Assembly (NCBI GenBank): GCA_026984045.1
Contig: JALSSV010000013.1
Span: 124,001 to 188,000, forward strand
Length of the DNA: 64,000 bases
Reading direction: 5' to 3'
Source of the DNA: Chromatiales bacterium
GTDB taxonomy: Bacteria > Pseudomonadota > Gammaproteobacteria > UBA6429 > Thiohalophilaceae
Every line of letters starts with the position of its first letter. Position 1 is the first letter of the stretch. A model generated the notes under the pieces. The model did not search any database, was not told the DNA's origin, and saw nothing but the letters and a program-made list of their open reading frames with translations. The translations under genes and the position numbers were made by a program. Shown piece after piece: positions 58,769 to 64,000 of this stretch.

Positions 58769-60076
58769 TCACACATTCCCCTCCGTACTCTCCGTGCTCT
58801 CCGTGTCTCCGTGCCCTCCGTGTTCCTTCCACCGACCCTGAAGGAAACCATGCAGAATCGTCTCCCGATGCCCGAAGGGCTTCCATGAGGGGGCGATCAC
58901 GTTGGGCATGTCGGAGCGCCGGAGGAGGGTGGCGGGGGCGAGCGTGAATTCGCCGTAGCGGGCATTGACGGCGTCCATCACGGCGTTGCCGGGGCCGTGG
59001 GCGGGGGCGTCGAAGAGGCCGAGCTGGCCGTCGGCAGGGCGGGGATCGAGGGCGCGGATCTGCACCTGGAAGAGGCCCTGGCCGCGCCACTGGTCGTCCA
59101 GCAGGCGGCGGGCGAGGCGGTAGATCCGCCGGCCGTCGTCGGTGGGGGTTGTGCAGCGATAGTGATCGGCCAGCCAGCCGTCGCGGGTGGCCAGGCCGAC
59201 GAAGAAGACCTGCGCCAGCATGGCGTGGCAGCGCAGGCGCGCGCCCACCTTCTCGCTCATGTGCAGCAGGTAGACGCGGATCACCTGCGGATCGCGGGTG
59301 TCCGGCGGCATCACCTTGCCGTGGCCGATGCTCTTCGGCGGCGGCACGTCGGTGCGCACCGGTTCGCTGTCGAGCCCCTGGCACATCAGCCAGACCCGCC
59401 GCCCCGGATTGCCGAAGCGCCGCGCCAGCTCGCCGATGGGCAGGCGGGTCATGTCGCCGCAGGTGATCACGCCGCGGGCGGCGAGGAAGTCGCCGATTCC
59501 CCGGTTGATGCCGCACAGTTCGGTCACCGGCACCTCGCGCAGGGCGGCCCGGGCCTCCCAGGGCGGGATCACCGTGAAGCCGTCGGGCTTGTGCAGCTTG
59601 GCGGCGTACTTGGCGGTGGTCTTGTCGCCGGAGAGCCCCACCGAGCAGGGCACGCCGGAGGCGGCCACGGCCGCCGCCTTGAGCAGCCGGGCGATGCGCT
59701 CCGGCGTGCCGTGCAGCTTCTGGCAGCGGGTCACGTCCACGAAGGCCTCGTCCACCGAGAAGATCTCCAGATCGGGACACACGCCGTGCAGGGCCTGCAT
59801 GATGGCGCGGGACACCTCGGCATAGCGCTCGGGCCGGGCCGGGCGCTGGATCAGATCCGGACAGCGTTCGAGTGCCTCGCGCAGGCGCATGCCGGTATGC
59901 ACGCCGCGCGCCCGTGCCTCGTAGGAGCAGGTGATGATGCAGGTGCCGGTGGTGCCGTTGGTGACGGCCACGGGCCGGCCGCGCAGGGACGGATCGTCGC
60001 GCTGCTCGATGCCGGCGAAGAAGGCGTTCATGTCCAGCAGCACGATGGCGCGTTTCCAGAAACGGGACGAACTCAT
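58769..60076 (-). CDS. Y-family DNA polymerase (DinB/UmuC-like)
   Basis: This 435-residue translesion polymerase has the catalytic carboxylates intact: Asp15 in LLDMNAFFAGIEQ and Asp109-Glu110 in IFSVDEAFVDV. This distinguishes it from catalytically dead ImuB. The little-finger region (residues about 240-350) and a C-terminal tail follow. The last ~20 residues (KEHGGHGDTESTESTEG) and the stop are encoded by the CACGGAG repeat at 58778-58833, so the native C-terminus was probably altered. It is divergent from the cls gene across a symmetric GTTCTC operator-like site. Confidence 0.88.
   Translation of the reverse strand: MSSSRFWKRAIVLLDMNAFFAGIEQRDDPSLRGRPVAVTNGTTGTCIITCSYEARARGVHTGMRLREALERCPDLIQRPARPERYAEVSRAIMQALHGVCPDLEIFSVDEAFVDVTRCQKLHGTPERIARLLKAAAVAASGVPCSVGLSGDKTTAKYAAKLHKPDGFTVIPPWEARAALREVPVTELCGINRGIGDFLAARGVITCGDMTRLPIGELARRFGNPGRRVWLMCQGLDSEPVRTDVPPPKSIGHGKVMPPDTRDPQVIRVYLLHMSEKVGARLRCHAMLAQVFFVGLATRDGWLADHYRCTTPTDDGRRIYRLARRLLDDQWRGQGLFQVQIRALDPRPADGQLGLFDAPAHGPGNAVMDAVNARYGEFTLAPATLLRRSDMPNVIAPSWKPFGHRETILHGFLQGRWKEHGGHGDTESTESTEGNV
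58778..58833 (-). repeat. CACGGAG-unit repeat inside the polymerase 3' end
   Basis: Read on the minus strand it starts GGTGGAAGGAACACGGAGGG and continues with CACGGAGA-type 8-base units. It is the same family as the elements at 7195, 35514 and 50882. Only one arm is present here. Confidence 0.75.
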
Positions 60077-60136
60077 GGTTTCATAGGAATATCAGGTTGG
60101 TGAGTACTCGCATCGAAGAAAGGAGGCCATGAAATT

Positions 60137-60177
60137 GTTCTCCTTTTGTTCTCCAGAATAGAGAACCTTGAGAGAAC
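60137..60177. promoter_or_regulatory. Symmetric four-half-site operator (GTTCTC x2 / GAGAAC x2)
   Basis: GTTCTC occurs at 60137 and 60148, and GAGAAC at 60161 and 60172. The spacing is N5-N7-N5, exactly symmetric about 60157. It lies between the divergent starts of the polymerase (60076) and cls (60226). This looks like a site for two dimers of one regulator. It is not the usual CTGT-N8-ACAG LexA box. Confidence 0.6.
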
Positions 60178-60225
60178 GATCAAGCCGCTTGTGGCTGGCC
60201 GGTTTTGGCGCGATGATGGCCGCCC

Positions 60226-61680
60226 ATGACGGAACTGGACTTCTATCTCGCCCAGCTTTCGCCGTTGCTCGCGGTACTGGTGACCGTGCTGCACCTCACC
60301 GGGCTGGTGATGGCGGTGGTGGCCCTGCTCAATGCGCGCACCCCCCAGGGGGCCATCGCCTGGTCGCTGTTCCTGGTGATGTTTCCGGTGCTGGGGCTGC
60401 CGGTGTATTTCGTCTTCGGCGAGCGCAAGTTCGTCGGCTACGTGCGCGCCCGCCGGGCCGGGCGCCAGCCCCTGCAGGCACTGGCCCAGTCGGTGGCGGC
60501 GCGGCACCTGCCGGCGCTGAAGGCGGAGTTCAGCAGCCGGGAGCGGGACTTTTCGGTGTTCGAGGAGCTGGCGGCCATGCCTTTCACGTCAGGCAACCGG
60601 AGCCGGCTGCTGATCGACGGCGAGGCGACCTTCGAGGCCATCTTCGCCGGCATCGAGGCGGCGCGGGACTACCTGCTGGTGCAGTTCTACATCGTTCACG
60701 ACGACGAGATCGGCCGCGAACTGCAGGCGCGGCTGATCGCCCGGGCCCGGGCCGGGGTGCGGATCCACTTCATGTACGATGCCATCGGCAGTTTCGATCT
60801 GCCCGAGGCCTATCTGGCCCGCCTGCGCCAGGCGGGCATCGCGGTGCAGGCCTTTCACGGCCGCACCCGGCGTCATCCCCACCGCTATCAGCTCAACTTC
60901 CGCAATCACCGCAAGATCGTGGTGGCCGACGGTCTGGCCGCCTGGGTGGGCGGCCACAACGTGGGCGACGAATACCTGGGCCGGGATCCCGAACTCAGCC
61001 CCTGGCGCGACACCCACGTGGAAATCCACGGCCCTGCCGTGCTGGGGATCCAGCTCGCCTTTCTGGAGGACTGGCATGCCATGACCGGGGAGATCCCGGC
61101 GCTGACCTGGGACGTGGCGCCCCGGGTGGAGAACCAGCGGGTGCTGGTGCTGCCCAGCGGTCCGGCCGACGCGCTGGAGACCTGCGGCCTGATGTTCACC
61201 GAGATCATCCACATGGCCCGCAAGCGCCTGTGGATCGTCAGCCCCTACTTCGTGCCCGACGACACCATCGTCAGCGCCCTGCAGCTCGCCGCCCTGCGCG
61301 GGGTGGACGTGCGCCTGATGATTCCCGAGAAGGCCGATCACCGGCTGGTGCACATGGCGAGCTTCGCCTACCTGGAGGAAACCCTGCCGGTGGGGATCCG
61401 GATCTTCCGCTATCGCCGGGGCTTCCTGCATCAGAAGGTGTTCCTGATGGACGACACCCTGGCCGGCGTGGGCACGGCGAATCTCGACAACCGCTCGATC
61501 CGCCTCAACTTCGAGATCTTCCTGCTGTTCGCCGACGCCGCCTTCGTGCGCGACACGCAAGCCATGCTGGAAGCGGATTTCCGCCAGTGCCGTGAACTCG
61601 ACATGCGCGAATTCGAACAACGCCCCTGGCTCTTCCGCCTTGGCGCCCGGGTGGCGAGGCTGTTTGCGCCCGTGCTGTGA
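60226..61680 (+). CDS. cls: Cardiolipin synthase (phospholipase D family)
   Basis: This 484-residue inner-membrane enzyme condenses two phosphatidylglycerols to cardiolipin. Two N-terminal helices (LLAVLVTVLHLTGLVMAVVAL and IAWSLFLVMFPVLGLPVYFVF) precede two HKD domains: NHRKIVVADGLAAWVGGHN and HQKVFLMDDTLAGVGTANLDN. Length and order fit ClsA. The stop is followed by a 419-base gap holding a long inverted repeat. Confidence 0.93.
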   Translation: MTELDFYLAQLSPLLAVLVTVLHLTGLVMAVVALLNARTPQGAIAWSLFLVMFPVLGLPVYFVFGERKFVGYVRARRAGRQPLQALAQSVAARHLPALKAEFSSRERDFSVFEELAAMPFTSGNRSRLLIDGEATFEAIFAGIEAARDYLLVQFYIVHDDEIGRELQARLIARARAGVRIHFMYDAIGSFDLPEAYLARLRQAGIAVQAFHGRTRRHPHRYQLNFRNHRKIVVADGLAAWVGGHNVGDEYLGRDPELSPWRDTHVEIHGPAVLGIQLAFLEDWHAMTGEIPALTWDVAPRVENQRVLVLPSGPADALETCGLMFTEIIHMARKRLWIVSPYFVPDDTIVSALQLAALRGVDVRLMIPEKADHRLVHMASFAYLEETLPVGIRIFRYRRGFLHQKVFLMDDTLAGVGTANLDNRSIRLNFEIFLLFADAAFVRDTQAMLEADFRQCRELDMREFEQRPWLFRLGARVARLFAPVL

Positions 61681-61752
61681 GTGGCGGGTAGCTGGCAAGG
61701 CGATGTTGAGAGCACAGGCCGGCAATGACCATTGTCGCCGCATCAGGTATCG

Positions 61753-61864
61753 CCCTTGAGGACGGGGAGGGCGATTCGTGACACGCCGTGAATACATCCC
61801 TGTAGGCTCGACGGCCGCATCCCTGCGGCCGACGGTCACGAATCGCCCTCCCCGTCCTCAAGGG
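61753..61864. repeat. Long perfect inverted repeat (30-bp arms, 52-base loop)
   Basis: Arms 61753-61782 and 61835-61864 are perfect reverse complements (CCCTTGAGGACGGGGAGGGC begins the left arm). The loop holds ACGCCGTGAATACATCCCTG and its own CGGCCGCA/TGCGGCCG hairpin. It has the look of a non-coding dispersed element. The rest of the 61681-62099 gap holds a CRP-like dyad (61884-61899) and a 19-bp tandem duplication (61917-61954). Confidence 0.85.
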
Positions 61865-61916
61865 CTCTGTGCCCGGATTGAATCGTGACAGCAATCACGA
61901 CAATCCGACATGCCGG

Positions 61917-61954
61917 CTTCACTGCGCGCGATGTGCTTCACTGCGCGCGATGTG
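61917..61954 (+). repeat. 19-bp tandem duplication
   Basis: CTTCACTGCGCGCGATGTG occurs twice without a spacer, followed by a truncated third CTT. It has no coding content. Confidence 0.85.
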
Positions 61955-62099
61955 CTTGAGGCGGTTTTTCTGCCGCCCGTTGCCCTGTAGTCCGGGTCCT
62001 ACACCGCTTTCCGCCCGCGCCGACAGGCAGGCGCCGGGAGAGGGGCTATGCTGGAATCGAAGGAATGGCAGAAAAGACAAGGAAAGAGGAGGAACAGGC

Positions 62100-62345
62100 A
62101 TGAAGGGCAAAGACAGCCAGCCGGAAAACAATCCCCACTATCCGCCGTTTCGGTCAGACCGGTTCCACTGCGAGAACGGGCAGTGGTATTTCGCCGTGCG
62201 GCGCGGTCCCGATCAGGGGCCCTTCGCCAGCCGGGAGGAGGCGGAAGTGGCGCTGGAGCGGTTTCTGACCGAGCAGCTCGAGGTCCAGCGGCAACGCCGG
62301 GAGCGCCGTTTCGGCCGTCACCCCGCCCTGGCCACGCGCTGGTGA
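62100..62345 (+). CDS. DUF6316 family small protein
   Basis: This 81-residue acidic/basic soluble protein contains RSDRFHCENGQWYFAVRRGP and QGPFASREEAEVALERFL, the short pattern of DUF6316 proteins, found in gammaproteobacteria without known function. A strong GAGGAGG ribosome site 7 bases before the ATG fixes the start. The frame is open further upstream but shows no coding signal there. It is convergent with the chalcone-isomerase-like gene, 13 bases apart. Confidence 0.75.
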   Translation: MKGKDSQPENNPHYPPFRSDRFHCENGQWYFAVRRGPDQGPFASREEAEVALERFLTEQLEVQRQRRERRFGRHPALATRW

Positions 62346-62358
62346 GCCCGGGCGGCGA

Positions 62359-62925
62359 TCATTTCCCCCCGAGCAGCGCCTCGCGCAGATCCGCATCGGC
62401 CGGTGCCTCGCCCAGCCACACCGCCAGCAGCGCCCGGTTGAAGTCGGCCCCTTCGATGGTCCCGGCCAGCCGTTCGTTGATCCAGACCTGCGTGCCGCGC
62501 CCGGGCAGGTAGTCGAGATCGATCACGTCGCCCCGTTGCACGTCCGGAAACAGCTTGTTGAAGCGATCCAGTCGGGCGCGCAGCCTGGCCAGGGCCGCTT
62601 CCGTCTGGTTGGCCTCGAAACCCTCGTTCCAGCCCCGGATCAGTTTCTCCCGCGGCACCTCGTCGTAGAGAAAGACCATCCGCACCCGCTTCGGCCCCGC
62701 CGCGGCGAACACCCCTTCGGCCGTTGACACCGTCCCGGGCAGATACAGCGCGCCCACGTAGATTTTGAAGAAGAACTTGTGCCGCACCCCGGCCCCGTTG
62801 AGCACCAGCGGCGTGGCGTCGCCGCGCAGCGTGACCGTTTCGGGCAACACAACCCCCGCCACCTCCCGCGCCTGTGACGGCAGGGCGAGCAGCAAGACGA
62901 ACAGCAATGGCAAGCGGCGAATCAT
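62359..62925 (-). CDS. Chalcone isomerase-like exported protein
   Basis: This 188-residue protein has a signal peptide (RRLPLLFVLLLALPSQA) and then the chalcone-isomerase-like fold pattern: LVLNGAGVRHKFFFKIYVGALYLPG, later MVFLYDEVPREKLIRGWNEGF and VWINERLAGTIEGADFNRALLAVWLG. Bacterial members lack the plant catalytic residues. They are probably periplasmic binding proteins for hydrophobic ligands such as fatty acids. Confidence 0.85.
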   Translation of the reverse strand: MIRRLPLLFVLLLALPSQAREVAGVVLPETVTLRGDATPLVLNGAGVRHKFFFKIYVGALYLPGTVSTAEGVFAAAGPKRVRMVFLYDEVPREKLIRGWNEGFEANQTEAALARLRARLDRFNKLFPDVQRGDVIDLDYLPGRGTQVWINERLAGTIEGADFNRALLAVWLGEAPADADLREALLGGK

Positions 62926-62953
62926 GGCGATCCCTCCGATTGGTGGTAACGGC

Positions 62954-62998
62954 TTGTAGCTTACCCACTATGGGTACTATACTGCTCATTATGGGTAG
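62954..62998 (+). promoter_or_regulatory. Promoter with TACCC/GGGTA operators for the MNT-HEPN pair
   Basis: TTGTAG (62954) and TATACT (62978-62983) make a plausible promoter with an 18-base spacer. Between the boxes lies the dyad TACCC-ACTAT-GGGTA (62962-62976). A further TATGGGTAG copy sits at the predicted start site (62990-62998). This is consistent with autorepression by the DNA-binding part of the first gene. Confidence 0.6.
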
Positions 62999-63062
62999 TT
63001 TGTCAACAGCCAGGCACTCACGATCAACACGCCGCAAAGGGGCCGCAGACAACCCTGCGCCC

Positions 63063-63638
63063 ATGAGTCTGGCCGATGCCCTGTTTACCAAGACCCAGCA
63101 ACGGGTCCTGGCACTGTTGTTCGGCGAGCCCGGGCGCAGTTTCTACACCTCCGAGCTGATCGACCGCATCGGCGCCGGTTCCGGCGCCGTCCAGCGCGAA
63201 CTCAGGCGCCTTGCCGAGAGCGGCCTGGTGACCGTCAAGCGCATCGGCAATCAGAAGCACTACCAGGCCAACCCTGAATCGCCGGTGTTCAGGGAGTTGT
63301 GCGGCCTGGTGAGAAAGACCGTGGGCCTGGCCGAACCGATCCGCGATGCCCTGGCGCCGTTGGCAGACCGCATCCGGTTTGCCACGATCTATGGCTCTGT
63401 CGCCAGGGGAGTGGATACGGCCGCCAGTGACATCGATCTGCTGATCGTTGCCGATGGTGTCACATTGGAGGAGGTGTACCATGTGCTTGCGCCCGTGGAG
63501 GAAGCCCTGGGCCGCAAGATCAACCCCACTCTGTATACATTGAACGAATTCGAAGACCGGAAAGAGCGCGGCAACCCGTTTCTTTGCCGTGTGCTGTCGG
63601 GTGACCATATCGTGCTGACAGGAGCCGAAAATGGGTGA
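63063..63638 (+). CDS. wHTH-MNT nucleotidyltransferase, probable antitoxin
   Basis: This 191-residue protein fuses an N-terminal winged helix (RVLALLFGEPGRSFYTSELIDR, GSGAVQRELRRLAESGLVTV) to a minimal nucleotidyltransferase domain with FATIYGSVARGVDTAASDIDLLIV, the GSxxRG...SDID motif. MntA-type enzymes neutralise a partner HEPN toxin by nucleotidylation. The start at 63063 is preferred because upstream ATGs at 62970 and 62991 are part of the operator repeats; a leaderless start at 62991 is the alternative. It overlaps the next gene by 8 bases. Confidence 0.8.
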   Translation: MSLADALFTKTQQRVLALLFGEPGRSFYTSELIDRIGAGSGAVQRELRRLAESGLVTVKRIGNQKHYQANPESPVFRELCGLVRKTVGLAEPIRDALAPLADRIRFATIYGSVARGVDTAASDIDLLIVADGVTLEEVYHVLAPVEEALGRKINPTLYTLNEFEDRKERGNPFLCRVLSGDHIVLTGAENG

Positions 63639-64000
63639 CCAGCAGCTCGAAAACCTGGTCCGTATCGGTCAGCTCAAGACCGAGCCGCCGGCAGAAGCTG
63701 AAATTCAGGGTCTTGTACATTCAGGCCTGCGTCGGCTGGACGACGCGGAACGTCCGGAACTCAGTCTCGAAAGCCCTTTCGATCTGGCCTACAACGCGGC
63801 CCATGCCCTGGCGCTTGCAGCGTTGCGATTTCGGGGCTTTCGTTCGGAGTCCCGTTACCTGGTGTTCCAGTGTCTCCAGCATACGGTGGATCTGCCTGTT
63901 GAACAGTGGCGCGTGCTCGATCAGGCTCACCGCAAGCGCAACCTGGCTGAATACGAAGGGTATATGGATGTGGACGAACAACTGGTCGCTGCCACCTTGC
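63631..64000 (+). CDS. HEPN-like protein, probable toxin partner, 3' truncated by window end
   Basis: The first 123 residues of an open frame are visible. They are helical, with SPFDLAYNAAHALALAALRF and RYLVFQCLQHTVDLPVEQ. Near the end AHRKRNLAEYEGY shows the RN-x3-Y pattern typical of the HEPN catalytic helix. It starts inside the preceding nucleotidyltransferase gene (8-base overlap), so the two are one unit. Toxicity is inferred from the MNT-HEPN arrangement only. Confidence 0.7.
   Translation, partial: MGDQQLENLVRIGQLKTEPPAEAEIQGLVHSGLRRLDDAERPELSLESPFDLAYNAAHALALAALRFRGFRSESRYLVFQCLQHTVDLPVEQWRVLDQAHRKRNLAEYEGYMDVDEQLVAATL

Noticed and set aside
58769-60076. ImuB-type inactive polymerase
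   Set aside because: The catalytic residues (DMN... and SVDEAF) are present, and no imuA or dnaE2 gene lies beside it.
62970-63062. Earlier starts (ATG 62970 or 62991) for the nucleotidyltransferase
   Set aside because: Both ATGs are part of repeated ATGGGTA operator words in the core promoter; the family fold begins at 63063. A leaderless start at 62991 cannot be fully excluded.

Overview
The window is about 64 kb of GC-rich, gene-dense chromosome. It most likely comes from a gammaproteobacterial chemolithoautotroph of the sulfur-oxidiser (Chromatiales-like) type. The basis is a form IA RuBisCO operon with CbbQ and CbbO, a GlnA-NtrB-NtrC cluster, glycyl-tRNA synthetase split into alpha and beta chains, an MSHA-type pilus operon, and the gammaproteobacterial origin order rpmH/rnpA/yidD/yidC/mnmE against dnaA/dnaN/recF/gyrB. 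The species is not identifiable from the sequence alone.

Layout. (1) 1-11.7 kb: the 3' part of an MSHA (type IVa-like) pilus operon: ATPase MshE (cut by the window edge), platform MshG, a pilin-like protein, the pilin MshA, an O-antigen-ligase-like membrane protein, pseudopilins MshC/D/O/P and the large surface protein MshQ. (2) 11.7-17.4 kb: a DUF5335 protein, a lipoprotein peptidase, and a moxR/DUF58/transglutaminase operon. (3) 17.7-24.1 kb: a 1265-residue lipoprotein that resembles the pore-forming subunit of binary toxins, a divergent NarL-type regulator and a convergent hybrid histidine kinase. (4) 24.1-34.4 kb: the replication-origin region, with DnaA boxes, two parS-like sites inside recF, and core genes running away from the origin in both directions. 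(5) 34.5-41.8 kb: a methyltransferase, fbp, plsC, gmhB, a MazG-like protein, glyS and glyQ. (6) 41.9-50.9 kb: the Calvin-cycle block cbbR / cbbL-cbbS-cbbQ-cbbO, a small unknown protein, an unusual class II aldolase with an extra C-terminal domain, and another unknown protein. (7) 51.2-58.7 kb: a PP-loop sulfurtransferase-like enzyme with TusA, a cation efflux protein, and glnA then ntrBC with matching NtrC and sigma-54 signals. (8) 58.8-64 kb: a Y-family polymerase, cardiolipin synthase, small envelope or unknown proteins, and a nucleotidyltransferase/HEPN pair that runs off the window.

How it fits together. Carbon fixation (RuBisCO, its activase pair, FBPase, an aldolase-like protein), ammonium assimilation with its regulators, and the replication and translation core all lie within about 30 kb of the origin. 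The pilus operon and the toxin-like lipoprotein are surface functions. Intergenic space is filled by several short repeat families: REP-like GTAGGAGCGGCGCC units, elements with terminal inverted GCAGAG/CACGGAG arrays, and long perfect hairpins. In places these repeats reach into gene ends and supply a stop codon, a C-terminal tail or a 5' leader.

No tRNA, rRNA, insertion sequence, prophage or CRISPR array was recognised. Coding boundaries are mostly secure. Functions given for the lipoprotein, the aldolase fusion, the HEPN protein and the small unknown proteins are inferences from motifs.
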